From Desulfobulbaceae bacterium (GTDB lineage Bacteria; Desulfobacterota; Desulfobulbia; Desulfobulbales; SURF-16), in assembly GCA_023230525.1 (NCBI GenBank), contig JALNXE010000102.1, positions 1 to 15,713 on the forward strand: a stretch of DNA of 15,713 nucleotides, in the 5' to 3' direction. The translations under genes were made by a program, and so were the position numbers. Positions 6,166 to 13,035 of the stretch are shown piece by piece. Within the stretch, counting starts at the first letter, position 1; the number at the start of each line of letters is the position of its first letter. The notes under the pieces were generated by a model. The model saw only the letters and a program-made list of their open reading frames with translations. It was not told the DNA's origin and searched no databases.

Positions 6166-8067
6166 TTAATTCTCCTTGCCCACGGCAACCAGTCTGGGCG
6201 CTTTGCTGTCACATGCCGCATCCAGATGAATGATTGTCAGTGGGCCGACGATACCGTCCGGGACAAGGTTTCTTGCAAACTGGAACTGCTTTACCTGACT
6301 GACCAGAACGTCATCATAGAGGACGGGTTTCTCGGTACTGGCCGGCCGTTTCTGGATGAGGGCAAGTTTCTTATCCAGCCACTCCACCTCAGCGGCATGA
6401 TTTTCCGGTTTGATGGCCGTGACATAGCCTGCCGGTTTTTCCCACAACAGGCTGTATTCGCCATTCCAGTGTGCTTTGAAATCTTCGAGGGAGACACGTT
6501 TGTGTTCAGTGCCCAAGACCAACTCGACGGACTGGCCGTCGAAAGAGATAATGGTTGCGTAAAAGCGTGCGCCCTTGTCATACAAGCTTAATACTGCAGG
6601 GCTGTTGAGCGCAAGCAGGCTCGCGAAACTGCCTTCCTGATCAAGGTATCGTAAGTTGTGTGATGCAGCAATGGCACGGGCCTTGGCGAGATCTGCCGGA
6701 ACCTGGGCAATCCCCCAGCTGGCTAAAAGTGCCTGGTGGGCCATCATCATGTTGGCGGCAAGGGGCACACCCTCAGGCCTTGTCAGCGGAGAAAGTGGCG
6801 GTGGGTTGCCGGCTGCGGCAGCGATTTCTTCCGCCGGGGCTTCGTCTTCAGGGGCGGCACTTGGCTGAGGAACCGCCTTCATGTCCCCAGCCAGCGGCGC
6901 CTCACTCAGCTGCGGAGCAACCTTAATGTCCTCAGCCAGCGGCGCCTCACTCAGCTGTGGAAACACCTCAATGTCCTCAGTCAGCGGTGCCTCACTCTGC
7001 CGGGGAACCGCCGTAATGTCCTCAGCCTGTGGCGCCTCCTGCGCCGGCTGGGGAGACGGAAGCGATTCTGTCGCCATCCGTGCTGCGTCTTTCTCGGGCT
7101 GGGCAATTTCGACCAGGCGCGCCATCAGGCCCTGAAAAAATGAAGTGTCCGGTATTTGCGTAAGATAGGCTGCGGCCAATACGAAACCACCCAAGAGAAG
7201 CATAAGTCCCGCTATGAACATACCTGACTTTTTTACTGTGTGCGCCGGCCGGTCAGCGGTTTCGCCGAAAACTTCCCGCGCCGCCTTTTTAATGGTCGCA
7301 ATATCCACCATGTCCTGATCCTGCACGTAAGCGCCGAGGAGGGCCCTGTCGCAGATAATATTGAGCAGGCGCGGGGTGCCGTTGGTTAACTTGAACAGGG
7401 TTTTAATGGTTGATTCCGGGAAGATTTTTTTGCGGGCCCCGCTTATTGCCAGCCGGTGGTCGATATAGGAGCCTACTTCGCTTTCGGAGAGCGGGGTAAG
7501 GTGATACCTGGCGGTGATTCGCTGGGCAAGCTGGCGCAACCCCGGCTGCTCCAGCATGCGGATAAGCTCCGGCTGGCCCAGCAGAATGATCTGCAGCAGT
7601 TTTCGCGTATTGGTTTCCAGGTTGGTAAGCAGGCGAATCTGCTCCAGAACATCGGTGCTGAGATTCTGGGCTTCATCAATAATGAGCACGGCCTTTCTGC
7701 CGTTTGCATGGGACTGGAGCAAAAAGCTGTTTAGGTGATCGACATAGAATTTGATACTGTGTTGTTCTTTTTGATGATGGATGCCGAACTCATCGCAGAT
7801 TGTCGCCAGCAGTTCCTCAACGGTGAGTTTGGGATTGAAAATAAACGCTATATCCGTATTTTCCGGAACCTGTTCAAGAAGACAGCGGCAGATGGTTGTT
7901 TTTCCCGTGCCCACTTCCCCGGTGAGCATGACAAAGCCGCCATCAACCCGCATGCCATAGAACAGATGCGCCAGGGCCTCGCGGTGGCCTTCGCTCATAT
8001 AGAGGCTGTGCGGGTCCGGGGCAATGGAAAAAGGCGCTGCGGTAAAACCGAAATGTTCTTGATACAT
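6166..8067 (-). CDS. gspA: GspA/ExeA-like ATPase with peptidoglycan-binding domain
   Basis: GspA is the inner-membrane ATPase partner of GspB that remodels or binds peptidoglycan for secretin assembly. The 633-residue protein has an AAA domain with Walker A GEVGTGKT (50-57) and Walker B VLIIDEAQ (about 126-133), and a membrane segment at about 281-303. A Pro/Ala-rich periplasmic linker with 15-residue repeats (about 345-410) follows, then a C39-peptidase-like region (about 440-545) and a C-terminal peptidoglycan-binding domain (about 570-618, VKQFQFARNLVPDGIVG). It is first in a two-gene operon; gspB follows after one base (TAACATG). The ribosome-binding site is weak. Confidence 0.92.
   Translation of the reverse strand: MYQEHFGFTAAPFSIAPDPHSLYMSEGHREALAHLFYGMRVDGGFVMLTGEVGTGKTTICRCLLEQVPENTDIAFIFNPKLTVEELLATICDEFGIHHQKEQHSIKFYVDHLNSFLLQSHANGRKAVLIIDEAQNLSTDVLEQIRLLTNLETNTRKLLQIILLGQPELIRMLEQPGLRQLAQRITARYHLTPLSESEVGSYIDHRLAISGARKKIFPESTIKTLFKLTNGTPRLLNIICDRALLGAYVQDQDMVDIATIKKAAREVFGETADRPAHTVKKSGMFIAGLMLLLGGFVLAAAYLTQIPDTSFFQGLMARLVEIAQPEKDAARMATESLPSPQPAQEAPQAEDITAVPRQSEAPLTEDIEVFPQLSEAPLAEDIKVAPQLSEAPLAGDMKAVPQPSAAPEDEAPAEEIAAAAGNPPPLSPLTRPEGVPLAANMMMAHQALLASWGIAQVPADLAKARAIAASHNLRYLDQEGSFASLLALNSPAVLSLYDKGARFYATIISFDGQSVELVLGTEHKRVSLEDFKAHWNGEYSLLWEKPAGYVTAIKPENHAAEVEWLDKKLALIQKRPASTEKPVLYDDVLVSQVKQFQFARNLVPDGIVGPLTIIHLDAACDSKAPRLVAVGKEN
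6881..7045 (-). repeat. 45-bp tandem repeats in the gspA linker
   Basis: Units begin at 6881, 6926, 6971 and 7016 on the plus strand, each with ATGTCCYCAG; three are full and the last partial. They encode 15-residue repeats of the type PQLSEAPLAEDIKVA in the periplasmic linker. The period is a multiple of three and the units are well conserved, as expected for slippage or recombination under reading-frame selection. Confidence 0.85.
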
Positions 8068-8128
8068 AGGCGCTGTTCAATCGGATGCTGGTTACTTTTC
8101 CCCCAATACCAGATCAAAAAATACATTT

Positions 8129-8156
8129 TTTATAGAACAATGGGCCTAAAGGTTAA
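8129..8156 (-). promoter_or_regulatory. Candidate promoter for gspA-gspB
   Basis: On the minus strand TTAACC (8156-8151) and TATAAA (8134-8129) are separated by 16 bp, a fair sigma-70 type arrangement, about 60 bp before the gspA start. Judged by eye only. Confidence 0.45.
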
Positions 8157-8159
8157 GAC

Positions 8160-8387
8160 ATTAGGGAGATAGACCCAAATTCTACCTTAACAGGACGAAG
8201 CGCAAACCTCATGGGGACAGTCAACTTATTCCTCAATTGGTATCTGTCCAAAACAAATCGCGCCCCGGGACCTTCGCATAATCATCCGATTTCGCTACCA
8301 GCCCCGGGACCGCTCTTACTGTTTGCCCGAAAAATCGGGGCAGGATTTCGTCCGGGTCAGCAGGCCTGCATCCACTAAGCCTGTTGA
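8160..8387 (-). other. Region 3' of the DGR template repeat
   Basis: No gene is supported here. In the direction of the retroelement it follows the template repeat and probably belongs to the template RNA or its end. It holds a small hairpin (CCCGA at 8326-8330 with TCGGG at 8335-8339), two direct copies of GCCCCGGGACC (8262-8272 and 8301-8311), and a GGGGACAG/CTGTCC dyad (8213-8249). No strong terminator was found, although the template RNA must end somewhere before gspA. Confidence 0.4.
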
Positions 8388-8388
8388 G

Positions 8389-8524
8389 CTGGGGGGAGGA
8401 GGACAAGCCGGAATCCCAGGTTGTTGTTGCGGTTATCCGGCGTATTCCTGTTGCGGTTCGCCGAGCGCACGTTCCTGGCGTTGTTGTTCCAGCTGCCGCC
8501 GCGATTCACGCGGTTCGTGCCTTA
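8389..8524 (-). repeat. DGR template repeat (TR)
   Basis: This 136-bp repeat matches the 3' end of the target gene (10156-10291, constant offset 1767). In the sense direction it starts with the TAA stop of the reverse transcriptase gene and ends in a C-rich tract ending CCCCCCAG. It is rich in AAC codons when read in the target frame, as in other DGRs: AAC can mutate to many residues without giving a stop. It has 36 adenines, of which 18 differ from VR; none of the other 100 bases differs. The last 25 bases (8413-8389) are identical to VR, and the first non-adenine mismatch follows at 8388. Confidence 0.97.
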
Positions 8525-9526
8525 AGACAAAACCCCATACCGTTGTATAACATGCTTTCGGAATCCATGCGAGGAAGCTATAAAGCTAAAACCGAACAAT
8601 GGCTCCATGTGGCGGATTAATTCCTTTTCCGTCCACTGCCCTGCGAGAAATTTCTGTTCATACTGCCGGAATTTTACTCGAAACCGCTTTTTGCTCCGTA
8701 CACCAAGTTTCAGACGGCTTGGATAAACACGAAAGCCAAGAAAGGGAACCCCGTGACGGCATCGGTTCAGTTGCACATTGTCCTTGGGTTGTAATCGCAG
8801 TTGGGTGTCAAGAAAAGCACGGAGAGAAATAAGGTGTTGGCGCAACTGCAACCGGTTTTCGGCAAAGAGGATAAAATCATCCATATAGCGCAGGTAGCAG
8901 CGGACGCGCAGGGTCTCTTTTATCCAGTGGTCAAAATGACCGAGATAAAAGTTTGCCAGGTGTTGCGAGATCAGGTTGCCGATGGGCAAACCCTTGCCCG
9001 GCTCTGTATGGTAGGTGGCAAGCAGATCCTCAAAGAGATGAAGCAGCGGTTTGTCCTTGAATCGCCTGCACAGCAAACGGATCACTGTCTCCTGGTCGAT
9101 GGAGTCAAAATACCGGCGGATATCGAGTTTCAGGTACCAGTTATTTTTTCGTGTAAACCAACGGGCGCGTTCCAGGGCGCGGACACTGCCTTTCCCCTTT
9201 CTGCAGGCATAGGAGTCGTGAATGGCATAGCGGTCAAGGACAGGCTCGCAGATATTCATCACCGCATGATGCAGTACCCTTTCGGGAAATGAGGCCGCGC
9301 AGATACTGCGCGGCTTGGGATCGCGCACCTGAAAAAAATGGTAATGACCGATATCGGGCTTTTGCCGGACAAGCTGTTGTTGCAATTTGGCAAGATTGTC
9401 CTCAAGGGCTTCCCTGAACTGAATGACCTCCTGCCGGTCATGTTTGCCTCTGGCTGCTTTGCAAAAGGCCAGGCGCAGATTTTCCCGTGCAGCAATAGAT
9501 TCATACAGATTCCCTGCCCGTTTCAT
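8522..9526 (-). CDS. DGR reverse transcriptase
   Basis: The 334-residue protein copies the template-repeat RNA into mutated cDNA. It has the DGR/group II-like RT layout: N-terminal helices (GNLYESIAARENLRLAF), HFFQVRDPKPRSICAA (about 62-77), SYACRKGKG (105-113), first catalytic Asp D135 in YLKLDIRRYFDSI, GLPIGNLISQ (179-188; this SQ motif marks DGR RTs where retroviral and group II RTs have other residues), and YMDD (214-217) with the two further catalytic aspartates. A thumb-like basic C-terminus follows. There is no maturase or integrase domain. The start overlaps the HRDC gene by 26 bp, and the TAA stop forms the first three bases of TR. Confidence 0.96.
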   Translation of the reverse strand: MKRAGNLYESIAARENLRLAFCKAARGKHDRQEVIQFREALEDNLAKLQQQLVRQKPDIGHYHFFQVRDPKPRSICAASFPERVLHHAVMNICEPVLDRYAIHDSYACRKGKGSVRALERARWFTRKNNWYLKLDIRRYFDSIDQETVIRLLCRRFKDKPLLHLFEDLLATYHTEPGKGLPIGNLISQHLANFYLGHFDHWIKETLRVRCYLRYMDDFILFAENRLQLRQHLISLRAFLDTQLRLQPKDNVQLNRCRHGVPFLGFRVYPSRLKLGVRSKKRFRVKFRQYEQKFLAGQWTEKELIRHMEPLFGFSFIASSHGFRKHVIQRYGVLS

Positions 9527-10010
9527 CCTGCGTTTGCCCCCCAGCGATCATATCCTGCATGATTTGCAGCACCGCATCACCGTATTTTTTTATTCTCGAT
9601 TCACCTACGCCCTCAATCTCCCGCAACCCTGTTTTTGAAAGAATGCGCCGGGCGGCGATTTGGGCAAGCTGCTCATTGGTGAATATGGTATACACCGGCA
9701 CCCCGGCCTCATCGGCTTTATCTTTGCGCCATTCCCGCAGCCTGGCAAACAATGCGAAATCTTCGGGAGAGAGGACCTCTTTATAATCCACCCGCTCTTT
9801 TCCTGAACGACCAGGAGTTTGCTGCCCGGCTGCCCGGTCCGCACCGCCCAGATACTCAACAGCCAGGCTCCAGTAGGAGTTTTCCCCGTCCTGGACGAAC
9901 CCGCGATGAATAGTCAGTATCCTGTTGTGACGGAGGAAACGGTTCAGTTCCCCTTCATCTTCAGGATTGCCGCGCGCTGCGATGGAGAAGAATTTATATT
10001 GGAGAGGCAT
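9501..10010 (-). CDS. HRDC-domain DGR accessory protein
   Basis: The 169-residue protein has an N-terminal segment (about 1-55: YKFFSIAARG, ELNRFLRHNRIL, SYWSLAVEYL), a charged linker, and a C-terminal HRDC domain (about 88-155) with LFARLREWRKDKADEAGVP, FTNEQLAQIA and GVGESRIKKYG. HRDC domains bind nucleic acid in RecQ helicases and RNase D. HRDC proteins are a known alternative accessory in DGRs, in place of the Avd barrel protein that binds the RT and template RNA in BPP-1. A similar role here is inference from the position directly before, and overlapping, the RT gene. No clear ribosome-binding site precedes the ATG. Confidence 0.88.
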   Translation of the reverse strand: MPLQYKFFSIAARGNPEDEGELNRFLRHNRILTIHRGFVQDGENSYWSLAVEYLGGADRAAGQQTPGRSGKERVDYKEVLSPEDFALFARLREWRKDKADEAGVPVYTIFTNEQLAQIAARRILSKTGLREIEGVGESRIKKYGDAVLQIMQDMIAGGQTQDETGRESV

Positions 10011-10027
10011 GTTGGATTGACACCATT

Positions 10028-10129
10028 AAAAAAAACGCGAGTGCTCCGCACAGGGACAGGCCTGCCCAGCCTGGAACAGCCCTTCGTCCCTCCGGGCTGT
10101 CTCAGTCTGTGCCTGCCTGTTCCCCGTGC
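10028..10129 (-). terminator. Large hairpin plus T-tract between target gene and HRDC gene
   Basis: In the minus direction, 19 nt after the target stop codon, 10129-10115 pairs with 10061-10048 over 14 pairs, with one G-T wobble and one bulged base (GCACGGGGAACAGGC with GCCTGTCCCTGTGC). The enclosed loop holds a second perfect 7-bp stem (ACAGCCC/GGGCTGT, 10076-10082 and 10094-10100). A run of eight T follows at 10035-10028, 12 nt beyond the outer stem. It may act as a partial terminator separating target from retro genes. Alternatively it may be the hairpin that sits just 3' of VR in several DGRs and aids retrohoming. Confidence 0.55.
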
Positions 10130-10147
10130 TCCGCTCCCCGGCTTGGC

Positions 10148-11941
10148 TCACTGACCTGGGGGGAGGAGGACAAGCCGGAAACCCAGGTTGCCGTCGCGGA
10201 AATCCGGCGAATTCCAGTAGCGGTCCGCCGAGCGCACGTTCCTGGCGTAGTTGCTCCAGCTGCCGCCGCGACCCACGCGGATCGCGCCCGACGAAGGCCC
10301 CTGTGGATTGTCTTCGGGGCTGATGCTGTAGTAACCATCCCCATACCAGTCCTGGCACCACTCCCAGACATTGCCCAGCATGTCATAAAGCCCGAAATTA
10401 TTTTTCCTGAATTTTCCCACCGGCGCGGCAAACTGGTAGGAGTCCTCGCAGGGAAATGATGAGGACCAATACTTCGGGTTTGCCACATTTGCATAGTCAC
10501 AGGCATTGCTGTCCACCGCATCACCCCAATAACGGATCGTCCGGCTGCCGGCCCGGGCCGCGTACTCCCATTCTGCCTCGGTGGGCAGACGGAAGGTGCG
10601 GCCGGATTTCCGGTTGAGCCAGGCAATAAACTTCTGGGCGTCGTTCCAGCTTACACAGGCAACCGGATAATCCTCTTCCTGGGGAAAACCGGCCTGCCGC
10701 CAGCTGTAGCCGCTCTGCCAGTCCCACTTATCGTCTTTGAAAGCATAACAGCCATCCGCTCCTCCGGCATTGCCTTCCGCATCCGTTTCATAGCCGGTTT
10801 CGTTGACAAACCGCTGGAACTGGCCGATGGTCACCTCGTATTTCCCCATATAAAAACCGTCCACGCAGACCCGGTGCAAAGGCACTTCCTTGGCAAAGTA
10901 TTTTTTATAGGTGTCCTCTCCTACCTCCTGGATGAGCTGCTCCTTTTCGGCCTTCCGCTGGCCCATGTCGAAGCAGCCCTCCGGCACCCAGACAAACTCC
11001 ATGGCGGTGACTGGCTCGCGCCAGATGGCGCCGGCGCCTGGTTTTGCCCCTGGTTCCTTGCCACCCTTCATCACCGAATCCGTTGCATCTTCCTCCAGCT
11101 CGTCTCTTGCCGCAAAAGGCGAACGGAAAAGAAAATTCCCCTGTTCGTGGCCGGCAATGGTTCCGCCGCGGGGGGTCTGGGAGGAACCGGAGGCAGCTGC
11201 TTCCAGATAAGCTTGCAGTTCAGAAGCGGTGATAAACCCGTCGGGTTTCAAGTCTGCCTTGCCATCCTTCAGGGCCGCCAGCAGATAGCCGGTGAAATAA
11301 CTGTATCCCGCCTTGGGGCCGGAGGCAGGCACTCTCTCATCTTTACCGCCGGCGGTCAGATATTGCCTGGCCTTCTGGCTGGAGATGCGCCCGATATAAT
11401 TTGGAAATTTTTCATCTATTGAGGACATGGGGCCTTTTTCAGCAAACAGCCCGCCGAAACAGGAATCAAAGATATAGAGCTGATGGCGGGCGGCACCGAG
11501 TTTTTGTGACAGCTCCCGCAAAATGTCCATGGAAATCCAGGTGGAATATCTGCCTTTTTCCCCTTCATAGGGAATGATATAGCCACAATCGAGTTCCCCA
11601 AAATGGACAGTCTCGCCATGGCCGGAAAAATAGAACAGAAAGCGGTCCTGCCCGGTAATACGCGGGGCCAGGGTGTCCTCCAGATAGGAGACGATATCAT
11701 CCTTAACCGCCTCCTCTCCATAGAATGGTTTGACCTGGAAACCCTGGGCTTCGAGGTAGAGCTTCATCCCCTTGGCGTCATTGACTGAATGGGGAAGGTA
11801 ATCCCACTGTTTTGATTTGTACCGGTCAATGCCGACAACAACCGCGTAGCTGTTCCCGAAGAGTTCCTCCGCCTGGACAGCCGTTCCAGCAAACCATGAT
11901 ATGAAAAAAAGAAACGAAATGGCGATTGATCGGAAAGACAT
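10148..11941 (-). CDS. Exported caspase-like / FGE-sulfatase fold DGR target protein
   Basis: The 597-residue protein has a Sec-type signal peptide (1-24, cleavage after VQA), so it acts outside the cytoplasm. Residues ~28-275 are a peptidase C14 (caspase p20) domain with catalytic H108 in YFSGHGE and C161 in FDSCFGG. After a linker (about 276-305) comes an FGE-sulfatase/SUMF1 domain of C-type-lectin fold (about 308-597): MEFVWVPEGCFDMG, YEVTIGQFQRFV, FRLPTEAEWEYAARAG, GLYDMLGNVWEW, RGGSW, GFRLV. The last 47 codons are the VR. Codons 553, 554, 557, 563, 565, 573, 575, 576, 578, 581, 583 and 584 differ in meaning from the template. The cysteines of true FGE active sites are absent from this segment. 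A GAGGAC purine run precedes the ATG, 41 bp after the TPR gene stop. Confidence 0.95.
   Translation of the reverse strand: MSFRSIAISFLFFISWFAGTAVQAEELFGNSYAVVVGIDRYKSKQWDYLPHSVNDAKGMKLYLEAQGFQVKPFYGEEAVKDDIVSYLEDTLAPRITGQDRFLFYFSGHGETVHFGELDCGYIIPYEGEKGRYSTWISMDILRELSQKLGAARHQLYIFDSCFGGLFAEKGPMSSIDEKFPNYIGRISSQKARQYLTAGGKDERVPASGPKAGYSYFTGYLLAALKDGKADLKPDGFITASELQAYLEAAASGSSQTPRGGTIAGHEQGNFLFRSPFAARDELEEDATDSVMKGGKEPGAKPGAGAIWREPVTAMEFVWVPEGCFDMGQRKAEKEQLIQEVGEDTYKKYFAKEVPLHRVCVDGFYMGKYEVTIGQFQRFVNETGYETDAEGNAGGADGCYAFKDDKWDWQSGYSWRQAGFPQEEDYPVACVSWNDAQKFIAWLNRKSGRTFRLPTEAEWEYAARAGSRTIRYWGDAVDSNACDYANVANPKYWSSSFPCEDSYQFAAPVGKFRKNNFGLYDMLGNVWEWCQDWYGDGYYSISPEDNPQGPSSGAIRVGRGGSWSNYARNVRSADRYWNSPDFRDGNLGFRLVLLPPGQ
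10156..10291 (-). repeat. DGR variable repeat (VR)
   Basis: This is the mutable copy of TR, in the last 47 codons of the target gene and ending two codons before the stop. Compared with TR, codon changes include AAC to ATC, AGC, TAC, GAC, TTC and GGC, AAT to GGT, ACG to GCG and TCG, and AGG to TGG; GGA to GGT at residue 587 is silent. The 25-bp identical stretch at 10156-10180 with its C-rich end is the likely initiation-of-mutagenic-homology (IMH) segment. At 10155 the VR side has a base differing from TR, which may be the IMH/IMH* distinction that sets the direction of transfer. Confidence 0.97.
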
Positions 11942-11982
11942 GTCCTCAACTCCTGTGCGGTTATATTCGTCAATTGCATCAA

Positions 11983-12798
11983 CTATTGAAAATCAGCCAC
12001 CTTTGCCCCATAGGTCTTGGCGTCCAGCCGGGCAGCCTGGCGGATCGCCTCCTGCGCTGCGGCCAAATCGCCCGCCGCCTTGAGAGACAGGGCCAGAGTA
12101 TAGAAGTGGGAAGCCTCGTTCGGCATGAGAGTCACCGCCTGCCGGGCATGCTTTACGGCTTCTGCAAAGTCTTCTTTTTTATAAAGAACATTGGCAAGGG
12201 TGTCATGGTATATCCCGTTCTCCTTGTCAACCTGGACCGCCAGTCGGGCAAGGGGCAGGGCCTCATCGGTCCTTTTCTGCTTGAGGTACAGGCAGGCGAT
12301 CTGGTTGAAGGCCTTGGCCGCTTCAACAAGGGGGATATCTGGGATGGAGAGGGCTTGGCCATAAACGGCGATGGCGGCAGCATCATCGCCGCTCCTTTCC
12401 AGGCTGATGCCGGATTTAAGGAGGGCAGCAAATGCACCGCTTTCAGAAAGACCGGCGTCCGCTGCGCCGCCTTTCATCTGGATGCGCCTGACTACGTCTT
12501 CATGGGCGGCCTGGTTTTTCCCGACTTTATCCAGGTCTTCAATAACAAGTTCCGGTCCGCCTTTTACCAGCATGACAGCAATGATTAAACAACCGAAAAG
12601 GGCAAAACAGGTGCCTGGGGCGGCATTTTTGACGGAGAGCCTGACATCACCCGCCTGGCCTTCCACATCGGAAGTCTGCTGCGGCATGACTCCCCGCAGG
12701 AAAAGACGGTAGCCAAGAATGATACAGACAAGACCCGTGCCGATAACCGAAAGGCGAAAACATGTGGTATATATGAGAAATCCTGTAATCATATCCAT
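11983..12798 (-). CDS. Membrane-anchored TPR protein upstream of the DGR target
   Basis: The 271-residue protein has two predicted membrane segments, about 5-35 (rich in I, L, T, G) and 64-79 (CFALFGCLIIAVMLV), followed by a helical region with at least three TPR-like units: AAIAVYGQALSI (about 140), LPLARLAVQVDKENGIYHDTLANVL (about 185) and AVKHARQAVTLMPNEASHFYTLALSLKAAGDL (about 215-245). TPRs serve protein binding. Its place 41 bp before the caspase-lectin gene on the same strand suggests co-transcription and perhaps an anchor or scaffold role; that is inference. AGGAG lies only 2 bp before the first ATG but 8 bp before the second (12792), so the shorter form may be the real one. Confidence 0.82.
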   Translation of the reverse strand: MDMITGFLIYTTCFRLSVIGTGLVCIILGYRLFLRGVMPQQTSDVEGQAGDVRLSVKNAAPGTCFALFGCLIIAVMLVKGGPELVIEDLDKVGKNQAAHEDVVRRIQMKGGAADAGLSESGAFAALLKSGISLERSGDDAAAIAVYGQALSIPDIPLVEAAKAFNQIACLYLKQKRTDEALPLARLAVQVDKENGIYHDTLANVLYKKEDFAEAVKHARQAVTLMPNEASHFYTLALSLKAAGDLAAAQEAIRQAARLDAKTYGAKVADFQ

Positions 12799-12837
12799 CT
12801 CTCCTATTTCCTTTTCCCCTGGTGCACCCTAAAAATG

Positions 12838-12865
12838 AATATATATTCCCAATCCGGGGACACAA
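12838..12865 (-). promoter_or_regulatory. Candidate promoter of the TPR-target operon
   Basis: TTGTGT (12865-12860) and TATATT (12843-12838) on the minus strand are 16 bp apart, about 40 bp before the TPR gene start. It is the best sigma-70-like match in the 237-bp gap between hepT and the TPR gene. Judged by eye only. Confidence 0.4.
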
Positions 12866-13035
12866 TACTTAATTACTGTCAACCAGATTTAACGTTAGGG
12901 AAGTAAGTAAAAAATACAAAGTCACCATATTCCAAAAGCCATTAACCGGAGAAATATTGACTTGGCACGTTATTGCTGGCCTCGCTACCAATATGGATAC
13001 CCATACGCAAAATTTCAGCCATAAAGCATTGCTCC

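Larger units (their letters stand above)
8388..12798 (-). other. Diversity-generating retroelement cassette
   Basis: All parts of a DGR lie on one strand: target gene with VR at its 3' end, accessory protein (HRDC type), DGR-family reverse transcriptase and TR. In known DGRs such as that of Bordetella phage BPP-1, the reverse transcriptase copies TR RNA with errors at adenines and the cDNA replaces VR in the target gene. The adenine-only pattern of TR/VR differences shows this element has been active at least once. A TPR-protein gene directly upstream of the target is included as probable operon partner. No phage structural genes are nearby, so it appears to be a chromosomal DGR. Confidence 0.95.

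Noticed and set aside
6881..7045. Regular 45-bp repeats considered as a CRISPR array
   Set aside because: There are no unique spacers, the units are contiguous, and they encode in-frame 15-residue repeats inside gspA.
8384..8620. Plus-strand open frame across the template repeat
   Set aside because: The TR reads as AAC-rich target codons only on the minus strand; the plus frame is a shadow of TR and the RT C-terminus.
8522..9526. Reverse transcriptase considered as a retron, group II intron or Abi/UG-type RT
   Set aside because: There are no maturase or endonuclease domains and no msr/msd structure, while the IGNLISQ motif and a matching adenine-mutated TR/VR pair identify a DGR.
12942..13022. 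26-codon minus-strand open frame after hepT with a GAGGAG upstream
   Set aside because: Too short, no family resemblance and no conserved context; it could be a decayed gene end, but nothing supports calling it.
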